From assembly GCA_025526995.1 (NCBI GenBank), contig JAHLKG010000013.1, positions 496,001-560,000 of the forward strand: a DNA stretch of 64,000 nt, given 5' to 3'. Positions 41,197-52,529 of the stretch are shown here, one piece after another. Within the stretch, counting starts at the first letter, position 1. The number at the start of each line of letters is the position of its first letter. The notes under the pieces are model-generated. The model searched no databases. It was given only the letters and a program-made list of their open reading frames with translations, and was not told where the DNA came from. The translations under genes were made by a program, and so were the position numbers. This DNA is from Powellomyces hirtus. Lineage: Eukaryota > Chytridiomycota > Chytridiomycetes > Spizellomycetales > Powellomycetaceae.

Positions 41197-41835
41197 TCTG
41201 CTTTGGTATCGCGAATGCGCGTTTGTTATGGACTCCGCAAAGACCGTCAGCAACGCCAGGTGGTAGTGTATATGTTGTCCAATGGAATAATAAACAGAAG
41301 GGGACCCCTAGCAATTGAGCTTGCGAGTCGGAAAGGAATGAGGGAAATGGTCGGAGGAAGTCCCAAGTCAACTTGTAAAAAACGAGTGCGGAATTTGAAT
41401 GGACTGTGGGGTGGGGCGAAGCACAGACTACGTGGAAGCGGCCGATATGGAAGAGCTAGTTAACTGGTTCCAGCCAGCCCAGTGCGCGCTTTTGGCGAAC
41501 ACGTCAGCAACGTGCGAAACGCGACATCGATAGGCAAGCAAGAACCAACGACTAATGTAGACGTGTGTATCCATAATTGCTTTTTCATTACAGGTCGGCA
41601 GCATATCGATGTAATATGCGTACAGTAGAGACTTGATCCGGTAAGAAGAGGTCAGGATGGAGACTAGAAGGACACTGACCCAGTTATGGCGTCCCCACAA
41701 CGCATGTCAATGTGACAGCCAGCCGCACGAGAAGAATAGGACTTGGGGGGGAATAATTGATATGAAAAGATAAATCTCGTAGCGATTCCACCTCATGAAG
41801 ATAGTGTCTAAGGCCTCATCTGCGCCGTGCGCGCT
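41197..41835. other. Intergenic: SERCA promoter and 3' flank of the unidentified gene
   Basis: No gene recognised. A 90-codon minus frame (41700-41428) has no features. Confidence 0.55.
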
Positions 41836-42657
41836 TCACCAGGGATTAGACTGTCGCCCACTGTCGTCCCGAGTCTCCGCAGCGCCGGCAGCGTGCGGAT
41901 AACTCAACCATTGTGGCGTCGATTTGACACTCGGTAGATCAACCTGAGTGAGATTGATGACTTCAACATCGGGCTCCTGATCGGGAGGGGACAAGAAGCG
42001 GAGAAACTGTTAATTTCCAGACCGTATGATGCCCAAATTGCGCTTTCAATCATATCGGTTGAAGCATACCTTGTTACCAACAGACGCAATGTCAATATGT
42101 CCGAACGCAGATTCTAGATCCTTCATCAATCCTGTTTCTTGGTCAATGGCCATTGAATTCAAGGCGTTGGCTAAATCATCCACGTCTGACAGTCCCCGCT
42201 TTTTGGCATCTCGCAACACAAGGGATCCACAAACGCATGCAGCCTCCCTGGTCGACTTCTCTGGGTGCCAAGCCGTCGTCCGTTCATGTTTCGGATCGAT
42301 GAGAACAAAGCCACCTCTTCCATCAGGAAGGTCGAATATAAGAAATCCAGCAAGCGCGCCAAGAATATTGAGATAAATGCTCTCCGGGGAGTTCTGAGCA
42401 ACGTTCATTTTTCGGGCCGTGATGTCGTCAGGATTGACAGCGTGGGGACCTCCTGCCGCCTGGAGAGCTGCAACCGCTGTGTCATACAGTTCCGGGTGGG
42501 TTTCGGCGGATGGGAGCGTGATGGGGCCGGTTCCGTAAGCTATGCCCAAGCGGGAGGCAAGCGTCCGAGCCTGCTCCTTCCGACTCTCGTCGAGTTTCCA
42601 AGTCCTTGAGCGCGGGTGATCGGGACCAAAAGGCAAGGTAAGGTCCATTTCGTCCAT
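41836..42657 (-). CDS. Unidentified 251-aa protein
   Basis: Two exons, 42657-42070 and 42006-41836, joined in phase 0 (AAG|GTATGC...AACAG|TTTCTC). The ATG opens the longest consistent frame. The protein is soluble with no signal peptide and has a compact middle region ('ESIYLNILGALAGFLIFDLP', 'GGFVLIDPKHERTTAWHPEK', 'ACVCGSLVLRDAKKRGLSDV'). The tail is acidic, then Ser/Arg-rich and unstructured. The balanced composition and the clean intron argue for a real, conserved gene, but I do not recognise the family and assign no function. Confidence 0.7.
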
Positions 42658-43381
42658 TGTGCGCCGTAGTTTTCAAGGAGAAGTGTGATTTGAAGAGGTG
42701 GTGGGAAAGTGAACACTGACGCCGTGTCAAAGGCAAGGTCCTTCCAGGAAATAGAAAGGAGGAGAGGAACAAGAATTCAAATATAAGAGGTTTGCCGTGG
42801 GAACAAAGGAGTTGGTCGCTGATAAAGACGTGAAGGCCCTGAAGAGCCACTCTCGAGACACGGGGGTTTAGCAATTGGACAGCTGGAATTTGGGCCTTAA
42901 AGGCTGTTTTCCCAGGCGGATACAAACAACGGACTGGATGTTGCAGGTCAATGTATAGCTACGAGAGGGAGAGTTGCGAAGGGAAGAGGAAGCACTCGGC
43001 AAATGGCAATATTGCGAAGGAGTTGGGAAGTGGCAGGAGATTAGAGGCAAACAGACCGACAGCGAGAGAGTCGTGCACCAACGGTTGCGCGTGAGAATCA
43101 ACTATAGTTGTGGTAGAGCGGGTCAGTCAGCTAGTCAGCTAGTCACTCGTCCAAACAAACGCCAATTGCTGAAACACGCGTGGACGGAGATGCCACATCT
43201 AGGATACTATAAAGCATACAGTTGGCACGATTGGCTGCAGTGAGTGGGACCGGATCCAGCCGCGTGAGGCCGACCTCGCACCATCATCAAGTCACCGCTG
43301 ACAATCCAAAAGTAAAACCACCCCATTTCGTGCACATCATCGTAGAGTTCTCCTCCTTCCTCGCCTGCCAAGACCACAACA
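42658..43381. other. Divergent promoter region
   Basis: Lies between the unidentified gene (-) and UBC13 (+). A short direct repeat (GTCAGCTA, twice, near 43124-43141) is the only structure seen. Confidence 0.5.
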
Positions 43382-44335
43382 ATGGCTTTGCCAAAGCGAA
43401 TCATTAAGGTAACCTGCTTGCGGAAAAGGCTATCTTATGTTTGGTACTCGCATGTTGGCTGTCGTATTTGGACGCGACACTAGCCAGCTTTCCGGCCAAC
43501 CACCATGGATAGTGCAAAACGACTCACACAGGCCTTATACAGGAGACCGAACGTCTCATGGCGGAGCCTGCCCCGGGAATCAGTGCAACGCCTCATGACG
43601 ACAATTTGCGTTACTTTGATGTGGTTATCTCCGGACCACAGCAATCGCCTTTCGAAGGTGAGTTGGGAACGAGTGACTAGCGTGTGAACAAGATGACCCG
43701 CGATCTTTTTGCGAATATGACCGTCGGACGTGGTGGGGATAACCACGACCTGGTGGAGAATGGCGAATGAGGGGCTTTGTGTTTGATGTCTGCCGTAGTA
43801 GGCCAGCCTACCACGCTGCAGCCTGGTTGACAGTTTGTACACTCCTGTGAAGCCGAACGTCGCTTTCGCTTAACATCCCGGACTCCCCGTGTGCAGGAGG
43901 TGATTTCAAGCTTGAGCTGTTCCTACCCGAGGAGTACCCCATGGCGCCACCAAAGGTGCGATTCCTGACAAAGATCTATCACCCAAACATCGACAAGTTG
44001 GGACGAATTTGCCTGGATATCCTGAAAGGTACGACTGGTTCACTTCGGGCACATTCGAGCTGCGATTAACGTGTAAAATCGCAGACAAATGGTCCCCTGC
44101 ACTCCAGATCCGCACCGTACTCCTTTCAATACAAGCTCTGCTCTCTGCACCTAACCCTGACGATCCGCTGGCGAACGATGTTGCGCAACATTGGAAGGAG
44201 AACGAGAAGGACGCGATCCAGACGGGTTTGTGTGGAAAACTCTATTTCCTAGCGATGATCATGTTGGTCGTAGCTAACTCGCGTTACCGTTCTCCTCTAG
44301 CACGCAACTGGACCGCTCAGCACGCTCACGCTTAA
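43382..44335 (+). CDS. UBC13: Ubiquitin-conjugating enzyme E2 Ubc13 (UBE2N)
   Basis: E2 that builds Lys63-linked ubiquitin chains together with a Uev partner, in post-replication repair and signalling. Exons: 43382-43408, 43543-43657, 43897-44028, 44085-44225, 44301-44335, giving 149 aa with closed phases. The sequence is almost superimposable on UBE2N: '[20 protein letters not shown]', then '[20 protein letters not shown]' with the catalytic Cys in 'GRICLDIL', the HPN oxyanion motif, and '[20 protein letters not shown]'. The Ubc13-specific residues next to the active site (KDKWSPALQ) distinguish it from Ubc4/5. The first exon codes only nine residues (MALPKRIIK). Its 3' end converges on GOT1. 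Confidence 0.96.
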
Positions 44336-44511
44336 GCATTTACTTGCGCGAAATGAACGGGACCCTTTGCATCGGGTTAAATTGTATTTGTACTTGAGAC
44401 GAAGATTGTACATTACGCAGAAAACATGATTGTCGGCCAGACGAAAGTGGCAGCGGTACAGTCTGTGGGAGGCGTCCTGACTAGGGATCGAAGATGGTAG
44501 TGAGCCGCTCT

Positions 44512-45162
44512 TTAGAGACTCGCTCGAATGTACGAAACAAGTCCTGAGAGGAATCGCAGAACCATTGGGATGAAAGGGCCACTGTTTTGAATTGATTAGT
44601 TAAAGCCCGTTCACGGGAAGCATGCCTGGTTATATGGGATCCGATGTCAAATGTTGGTGGAGTCAGACACTCACAATAGATTGAATATCCCCACGGATTC
44701 CAATATCAGACCGACAAATGGCCACTTGATCAAAACTAGCACAATCCCGCCAAAGAAGCATACGGTACTGTTGATGCGGTCTTGGCGGAAAAAGAACCCA
44801 ACGATTCGGTTTGGTCCGATTAGAAGCGTTATCCCCGTCAAAAACAAAAGCTAGAGACAACCCGTACAGGAATGATGTGTTAGAGTAGCCCTCGGGACGC
44901 CAACTCCCCGAACTCCCCATAGAAATAAATGGAACAGACAGGCTGCGAGGGTGACCGCCTCAGCCAACTCACATTCCCAACGGCCATAAGCCCTTTGTCA
45001 AGCAAAAGTAGGATACCCGCCGCAAAGAACAACATGCCTGCTCCCGTCAGCGCTGCCCCGAATTCTACATAGACATGGGGTCATTAACCAAAAATCCGAC
45101 GCCGGGAATGACCTCATGATGATCTTAGATCTTTTCCTCATACGTTGTGGTCCTGAAAGCAT
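44512..45162 (-). CDS. GOT1: Got1-family Golgi/ER vesicle transport membrane protein
   Basis: Tetraspanning protein of ER-derived and Golgi vesicles. Exons: 45162-45144, 45064-44973, 44850-44675, 44581-44512, giving 118 aa with closed phases. Four hydrophobic segments are seen: 'GAGMLFFAAGILLLLDKGLM', 'LLFLTGITLLIGPNRIVGFF', 'STVCFFGGIVLVLIKWPFVG', 'LILESVGIFNLFGPFIPMVL'. These match the Got1 pattern FDRGLLALGN, GPxRxxxFF, GxxLVLxxWPxxG and FGxFFP. Family length is about 120-140 aa, so the protein is complete. The first exon is only 19 nt. It lies tail to tail with UBC13 and head to head with cyclin H (start codons 116 bp apart), so GOT1 and cyclin H probably share a promoter region. Confidence 0.88.
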
Positions 45163-45278
45163 TTTGCTGAAACTGTGGAGATGTTCAGTCTGAATGCGTC
45201 AACGCGCGCTCGCAAACTCACGGACGCGCCCGTCCCAAAAAAGTTGGGAGCTCTGAACTTTCTACTTTTGTTGAAGTA

Positions 45279-46836
45279 ATGGCATTACCCGAACCATCGC
45301 CCGAGCCGGAGACAACACGGCCACCAGAGCCTTACGAAGAGTCCTCACAGTTCCGGCACTGGAAACTCACATCGGAAGAGCTGCAGCACCTCCGGCAGAA
45401 AGTGAATGAAGAAGGAGCAGAGCGGGTTCGGAAAGCTTTTGAGGAGCAGCAGGTATGTTGCGAGGTGATCTTGTTTCTGGAAACGTAGTGCTGCTCATCA
45501 AATGCAGAAACTTATTCTAATGGTTGAGTTCCAGAAAATAACCGGAGACACAACGCAGGAGCCGCCAGAATGCCTCACTTGGGAGGAGCAGCTCACGTAC
45601 TGTCAGTTCTACGAAGGACGAATTCTGGACTATTGCAAAGCGCTGCATTTTGATCGGTTTGTACAGGTAAATGAAACCATCCCAACTCAGAAGATGGTAA
45701 AAGGAACTCTCTGGGCAGATTACTCCTTTTATGTCACCTCAGTCGAGTAACGCTGTTTTCACACTTTGTTACAGGCTACAGCACTAGCATACTTTAAGCG
45801 CTTCTACCTGCGAAACACGGTGATGGACTATGATCCAAAGTTTTACCTGTACGTAGTGCCCCGCGAGCCCGCTTCTCACCCCTGTCGATTGGTGACAGTG
45901 AATTGTTTGTAGGATGACTTGTGTGTTTTTGAGCACAAAGGTGGAAAACGCGCACATTTCATTGTCGAAGTTCCTGGAAAGCATTCCCAAATCGCCTAGT
46001 CCGGATGTCATGGTCGAGTTAGAGTTCTCGCTTTCCAAAGGAATTCGGTTCGAATACATGGTGCATCACCCGTTCTGGCCCTTACATGGATTCCTGCTTG
46101 ACGTGCAAGTATGTTCGGAACCCACGTCATTGCCCACTCGAGGTGTATACTGCTGAAATCAGCAGCTCTCATCATTCTATGTGTTTGCTTGTATAGGATT
46201 ACATCGCCACATCTCATCCCCGCCCTGCCCACGAACATCTCTACCAAAAGTTACAGAAATGCTACAGTCGCGCCGAACAGTTTGCGTCGATCGCCACGTT
46301 GACGGACCTGACCTTCACACACATGCCTTCGCAAATCGGGTTGGGATGCCTCCTCGCCGCGGCCCGAGAACGCGACTTTGAGAAGGAGCTTGAGCAGTAT
46401 GCCGCAAGTTTTGGGTGTAGGCGCGGGAGATGATGTGTGTAACTCACTCTATCCTCGTATAGATATCTTGCGAGTCGCTTTCATGAGAAGCTTGATGACC
46501 TTGTCAAGCTTCGCATAGCCTTGGATGGCGTTGCGAAGGCTGTTACAATGCAAACAGAAAAGAATGTTGACAAGGCCACCGCCGCCGCGATACACAAGAA
46601 GCTCCAGAAATGCCAGAATCCGAACTTTGACCCCACGAGCGCGCTGTAGGTCTTTCTCATTTCCTCCCTTGCCGTTATTCTGATCCACGTACATCTGCTA
46701 ATCTGACTATTGTGACCGTTGCAGCTGTAAGCACAGGCGGCGGGAAGAGGAGCGAGAGCGAAACGAACGCGCCGCGGAGAAACACGAAGCCGGAAAGGCG
46801 CGGGAGGCGGAGCAGATTGCCACCTTTATACTCTAG
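45279..46836 (+). CDS. CCL1: Cyclin H (TFIIH kinase-module subunit)
   Basis: Partner of Cdk7/Kin28 in TFIIH, phosphorylating the RNA polymerase II C-terminal domain. Exons: 45279-45452, 45535-45666, 45775-45848, 45913-46108, 46197-46396, 46463-46645, 46725-46836, giving 356 aa with closed phases. The N-terminal helix is 'SSQFRHWKLTSEELQHLRQK' (cyclin H has SQKRHWTFSSEEQL). The cyclin box includes 'YCQFYEGRILDYCKAL', 'ALAYFKRFYLRNTVMDYDPK' and 'TCVFLSTKVENAHISLSKF'. 'FPLHGF'-like 'HHPFWPLHGFLLDVQ' marks the second fold. A charged C-terminal helix ends the protein. At exon 2 two in-frame acceptors exist (AG at 45507 and at 45534). The second was chosen for its TTCTAAT branch sequence; use of the first would add nine residues. 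Confidence 0.92.
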
Positions 46837-48393
46837 AGCTCTCCCTAACATATGCATAGGCAGCAATGTTTCCCCATCAGACTTGCTCCTAGGTTCAATG
46901 TATATAGCCATCGCAATTCTCGAAAGGAGGTGGAGGCCTGGGTCATAGAGCCAGGCGTTTGGCTTTGCCCAGGACCGCCGGGTACACATTCTGTTACCCG
47001 ATATTTTGGTAGTTGGTTTTGAATCAACCGGTTGGACACTGGAAAACATTTTAAACGCCAACTATCCCACTGGGTGAGTATTTCCCACCTCAACTCGTTC
47101 AGCTTGCAGACACAAGTAGGTGCTCTGAACATTCTGAGAACACCGTGGGCAAAGGCGCGAAAGCCGTCAAGAACATGGAAGGAGTCCCAGGAATGCTGGA
47201 AGTCGCTTACGGGAACCCAGTACTAATCTGCCAGATCACCTAACAGGCGGTATTCTTCTGAAAATTTTGCTCAAATGCACGAGGGAAGCGGAGCGGACAA
47301 TATTGAGCACTGCATTCAAAGACGGGTCAGTGGTGTGCTGGCTGATTAGTACGCATTGTCTGCCAGGAGTTGCCTGGAATGGGTTCTTTTTGTGCGAGTC
47401 AATGGGTTAGAATTCAATCAATCTCGAAACTGAGACGAGCAATTGTTTTATGAGCCGTTCCGAAAGACACATGGGATAGTCTCGGGCGCCCAAAATGCCA
47501 CTCATCAAGCAAGCAGGGGAGAAGGCCAGCCTAGACCTTACCGCTGAAAAACAATGAAGACTAATATGTTACCCACATTTGCCATGCCCAAAACGGAAAG
47601 AGCATCTGCAACCGCAGGAGCACAGATCGCATCATTAGACACTTGTCCATCACGGCCTTGTCGTTTAAAAAGAATTAAAGATCGGTTGCCGAGACTTGCA
47701 CGTCCGAAATCACCGTTAAGAGAATGACGCTGTTCTGGACTTTGCCACAAACTCTGTTGCACTCAACCAAATAGATCTTTTCTCAACATCATTTTGACAG
47801 TAGGAAACCTCCAGGGAACCCTCAAAGAACTCGTGCCGCGCGACCGACATACCGGTAGCATTCTAAGTAGTCTCGTGTTGAGTCGTGACGTCACTGTTGC
47901 CCCCATGAATTTCTCCCCCCATGCATGTTCCATCGAAACGTTTCAAAGAGTTTATGACGTCCACACTTTAGACAGGCGCGCTATTTGTGTTCCAAAATTC
48001 ATCATCACATGCGGCCTGTTCCAACTCCGCAAACCTCCGCAAATCCGCGCTTTTTCACATCCCTCAATCATGCATCACACTGTCAAAAAAATTAGCTCCT
48101 TGAACGTCTCCATCTTTCTCCTCAGTCACACAAGCCCAAACGGAAGATCCGTGATGACGCTCGCTCTTTTCCCCTGCTTGATACTTTCATAACTAATCTA
48201 TAAGAGGGGCCACAGCGACCCTCTTACTCCCTTTATCCTTCCATGCCACTGTGACCCTTATCAGCGTAGCACTATCTTGAACGCTACATACTCCGCTCGA
48301 ACGTCGCTGCTTCACCCATCGCCCCTCACCATTTTTCTTCGCCGCTTTCTGCAAAATCTATTTATCTATCCATCTATAAGCGAATCCCCTGCC
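46837..48393. other. 1.5-kb intergenic region
   Basis: No supported gene. A + strand frame around 47100-47240 (GAKAVKNMEGVPGMLEVAYG) reads protein-like for about 40 codons but has no start, partner exon or family. The right end is pyrimidine-rich, with a TATAAG at 48199-48204 that may serve the DUF1206-like gene. Confidence 0.5.
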
Positions 48394-49835
48394 ATGGGCA
48401 CCAACAAAAAAACCGTAACCCCAATCGACCACGTCGAAATGTCAACCGGATCGTCCCACTCTCCTACCCACGCACCGCATCGACCACCACGCAACGAGTC
48501 ACGGCGGCAAGAACGCTCAGGCGGTGTTGGGGATCTGGAAAGCGGGGCGACTGACCACCACCGAACGTCGCGAGATGGACGACGGAACTCGACATCTTCC
48601 ACAGTGACATATCAGAGCTCCAACTTTGACCACCCGCATGGTGAAGTTGGGATTGACCCGGAACACAAGACGACCGTCAAAGTGTTCGGAAGAACCGGAT
48701 TTGCAGCCAAGGCTGTCATTGTAAGCGACTTTTGGAAATGCTTCTGATGTTGCCTTTGTCTTTGTGTCCAAACGGACTGACCCGTTTCTTTTCTGCTGCT
48801 CTACAGTATGGCGTTCTCGGCGGTCTCCTGATCCGCGTCGCAGCCGGTGGTAACGAGGACAGTTCCCCACAAGGCGTGTTTGTCCTCGTCGGCGACAACA
48901 ACGTCGGCATTCCGCTCCTGGTCATCATGGCGATCGCACTCGCATTCTACGTCGTCTGGCGATGGTGGGAAGCGTTTACGGGCCAAGGATCAGACGCGAG
49001 CTTTTCCAAGAAGAAGAACTTTTTCAAGTACCGGGTATCGCCGTTCGTGTCTGGCGCCGTCTATGCTGCTTACAGTACGTAGTGGGTTGCTCACTGCATG
49101 ATAAGGCGCAAGTTTGGGCGTGTTAAAGATGCTGACTGGGTTGTTCTTTCTTTGTTTAGCGTACTATGTGATCAAAACCATCTTCACTTCCCGCGAGCAG
49201 CGCCGCAGCGAGGACAAGAGTGCCGACACCACGCAAAGCGCCTTCCCGGACAGCTGGACCTCTGCCGGGGTTCACGGCAAAATCGGCGTCGCCTTCCTCG
49301 GCATCCTCTTCCTCGTCGCCACACTGATCCAATGGCAAGTCGCCATCACAGCCCCCTTCCGTCGCGAACTGTACCAAAACAAGCTGGAAAACAAATTCGT
49401 CCGCACCTTCATCCACACCATCGGCCGCATCGGGTTCACCGCCCGTGGATTCCTGTTTATGCTGGTCGCGGTCCTCATGTTCCGCAGTGTGGGCAGCGAT
49501 GAAGACGATGCGGATGTGGATGACCCGACACGGTCGATCACCGGCAAAGCGGTCAACGCGCTCTCGACCAAGTGGTGGGGAAAAGCCATCTTGATCATCA
49601 TCGGGTCGGGATTGTTGATCTACTCCATTTTTGCGCTGTCTAATGTCTATTACAAGGTATGTGTAGTGCGCTCAATGGCTCTTTTGAGAAGTGTGGGACC
49701 CGTTGCTGATATTTGACTCTTTGGCAGATCTTCCCGACTCCACCGCCCAGCCGAAAACCGGCCATTGATGAGGACAAGGAAGTCAAAGACAAGCAAGAAG
49801 CCGCAGAGGAGGCTGCAGAAGCACGACAGTCGTAA
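48394..49835 (+). CDS. DUF1206-like multispanning membrane protein
   Basis: Exons: 48394-48720, 48807-49074, 49160-49656, 49728-49835, giving 399 aa with closed phases. A disordered polar N-terminus of about 95 residues precedes two copies of a DUF1206-type unit. Each begins with a GR-x-GF-x-A motif ('VFGRTGFAAKAVIYGVLGGL' and 'TIGRIGFTARGFLFMLVAVL'), then a hydrophobic helix, a charged loop, and another pair of helices ('IPLLVIMAIALAFYVVWRWW', 'KAILIIIGSGLLIYSIFALS'). The C-terminus is a charged helix (DEDKEVKDKQEAAEEAAEAR). DUF1206 is mainly a bacterial family of unknown function. The start at 48394 (MGTNKK) is the first ATG of the frame. Intracellular location is unknown. Confidence 0.8.
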
Positions 49836-50197
49836 ACGTTTTTCCAAGACCTACCACTTCCAGAACATCCTCATCGCACCCAGTCTTTTATCGGATCGTC
49901 CTATGCGCACACGGATTGTAATAGCAGAATCGGCGCATGTCCGAGAACACTTCCCGCCATCAGGTCTCACCATTCCACACAACTTTTGAAAATACGTGCT
50001 GTCTGTTGTACAAATTAGGCAGTGTAATTCAATATTAGATGTAATCCTAGCATTTCGGTCAACTCTGTTTTGGCGAGGAAGCGCTCCATCATTTTGCGTC
50101 ATGCCGAACAGGCCGTCGATAAGGAGGCAAGGGATTTACTGCAGCAGGAAGGTACGAAGGGAAGGTCGGAGAGTTGCCAGAGCTGGTGTGCACGTGA
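49836..50197. other. Intergenic between convergent genes
   Basis: Shared 3' flank of the DUF1206-like gene (+) and the PDK-type kinase gene (-). Nothing else is seen. Confidence 0.6.
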
Positions 50198-51727
50198 CTA
50201 TGCAGTATAGGTCAGATTTTCCACCTGATTGCCGACTTTGAGGCCAACATAGGCATCCGTTCCGTATCCGTCCAGGGTGATGACTTCAATGTCACCTCCC
50301 CAATAATTGGCATAGACTTTAGACATAGGTAAACCGAGGCCGAGCTTCAGTGAGGGCGGCACGATGTGGTGCTCGGCTTCTTCCACTTTGGCCGCAAGGC
50401 GTGGAACATGGGCAAAGTTTAGAAATTTTCGCTTGCTCGGGTGGGAGTATGAGTAGAGATACGGAAGCGTGGACGCGGGGATGCCTCCGCCTTGATCGGA
50501 GATTCGAAAAGTGAGGAGAGAGGAGGCGGCGCCGATAGTAGCGCGAATGGGCGGGAGCGTTGGTGTTGAGAGTGATGTGGTCATTGCGGGTGAAGAACTT
50601 GATGATGGTGACAATGATGAGGTGGAAGTGATACTTGGATGAATATCGTCTGCGGTGGGTGTCATATGATCCGTTCCACCAGGTGAGTGCGTTGTTCTCA
50701 ACCTGGCATTCGCATCCCAAGCTTCGCCGATGCGTTGTATGGTTGATTTCTCAGCCACTTTTTCCTCCGCCACAGACTGTGGAGCTCTCTTCAGTACATG
50801 CGGCGCATGTTTGTCAAGCGTTGCCCACATGCTGTTCTTCAGCAGCTCGAATACGATATACTCGATTTGATCAGGAATATATGTGAAGGTAGCATCAAGA
50901 TGTCCATCGACATGCACTTCCGGTGGTTTGATGCCAAATCCATCTTCAAAAACGCGTCCAACAATGGCAGCGCACTTGTTGACGACATCCACGGCTTTGC
51001 ATTTGGTGTTGACGATGCCGATGAATGATTCGTCCTGCGATTCCCGGCCATCAAACACATGAGATAGAGTAATGTGCTGCTCTGCGAGTACACGGCGCCC
51101 GATCCTGCTTCTTAGCATCTCGTTCATAAATCGATCGGCTTCTCGGGGATTCAAGTGAAGACTGGATTCCGCGATACCCATAGCAAGCCGCGGGATCGCA
51201 ACGAGATGGGCATTCAGCATGTGTTCCAGAGTTTCGCAAAAGTCACGATTCTGCTCCAGGGTCTTGATCGGAGGGATGGCTTTAAATGTCTCGAACGCGG
51301 TCCAATACAAGTTATAGACGTGCTCAATATGGGGATTTGTTCCCACAATAAAGGGAAGATGTTGGAAGTCACTGAAATTAAGTGAAGCAGGATAAGTAAT
51401 CGTGTCGTAGCTTTGCTCAGTTCAAACAGAGCGACGCTGGTCGGAGTTGCCCACTTACAAGATCCTGTGGGCAAGTCTGACGGGAAGTTCTGCTCTGACG
51501 TAGTTTGCGCTCTTTAGCAATTTATCTTCGGACAGCGTTCTTCCAAAAACAGTGAGCTGCCTGAGAGTGACACGTCTTGTCTCCTGGGCGGCATACTGCT
51601 CAAGAACGCGATTGTGATAGAAATTTGGCGTCGTGGTCAGATGTCTTGATATTGAACAGGAAGAGCGACATGACGCCGTCGGACGGGTCTTTGGCCGCAG
51701 CGCATGCAGGGATCTAGGCAGAGTCAT
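50198..51727 (-). CDS. Mitochondrial protein kinase of the PDK/BCKDK family
   Basis: Inactivates the pyruvate (or branched-chain 2-oxoacid) dehydrogenase complex by phosphorylating its E1 subunit. Exons 51727-51459 and 51371-50198, phase 2, giving 480 aa. The N-terminus is Arg/Ser/Thr-rich and lacks acids (MTLPRSLHALRPKTRP), a mitochondrial presequence. The helical regulatory half includes 'LYWTAFETFKAIPPIKTLEQ'. The GHKL ATP fold has the N box 'IVFELLKNSMWAT', the G1 box 'ISDQGGGIP' and the G2 box 'GLGLPMSKVYANYWGGDI'. A Ser/Thr/Pro-rich insertion of roughly 90 residues sits between the N and G1 boxes and is absent from typical family members. The choice between PDK and BCKDK is not decided. 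The promoter side faces katanin. Confidence 0.9.
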
Positions 51728-52529
51728 TGTGCGGTTGGGGGCAAGGGGCAGGTGACGCGTGGGGAACGCCTTTAAGATTCTGACGGCGGTGCTTCTCTTC
51801 TGCAAGGAATACGTGTTGAACGGGTTCTCAAACGCTGATATGGGGCCGTCGGAAGCAAGAAACCGGTTAGAAGAGGATGTGGGGGGTATGGCTCGACAAG
51901 GGGGATTTCGAGGGAAATGCAGGGGGGAATGGGGAAGGCCATTCCATCATCATCATCGATTCCATCTACCTGCATATTTGTTAAACGTCGCACAAACGCA
52001 TGGCCTGCGTTTTCTTAACTAATCTGATTGAAATCTTTCTTTTTTGATCTTTCTTTTCTCTTAATTAAAATCACATCACAGACGCCTATATCTAGGACAT
52101 GACATGATACTGAATATAAGCACCTGGATATAGGCATGCACTTTCAGTCAGTCAGTCGCGCGTTTGACTCGATTGAGACGGTCGGCATTTGGAAGACTGT
52201 CATTTGGCAACAAGTAAGAAGGAGCAACAACGTTCTTGTAAACACCGCCGAGAGAGATTTCAGTTTCATAGGGTCGTTTTGAAGGCCTCGCTCAGCGTTG
52301 TTGTCCGGCTCAGCAGTTGAAAGTCGATATATATATATAGTGCCGCATTCCAAGAAGTCCGCTAGCAGCATCTTCCGTCGCGTCGCTTGCATCAACTTGC
52401 CTTGGACTGCAAGTCAACCTCGCCTTCTGTGTACTATAGCCAAACCAACGTTTGGACGATTCGGGGAATATCGAGACGTGACACGGGATTCAGTGCGCAA
52501 CCGGCAGAGTCTGTGGAACAAAGCCGACA
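51728..52529. other. Divergent promoter region between the PDK-type kinase and katanin
   Basis: No gene recognised. Contains AT-rich patches near 52020-52080 and a short (TA)n (52329-52340). Confidence 0.5.
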
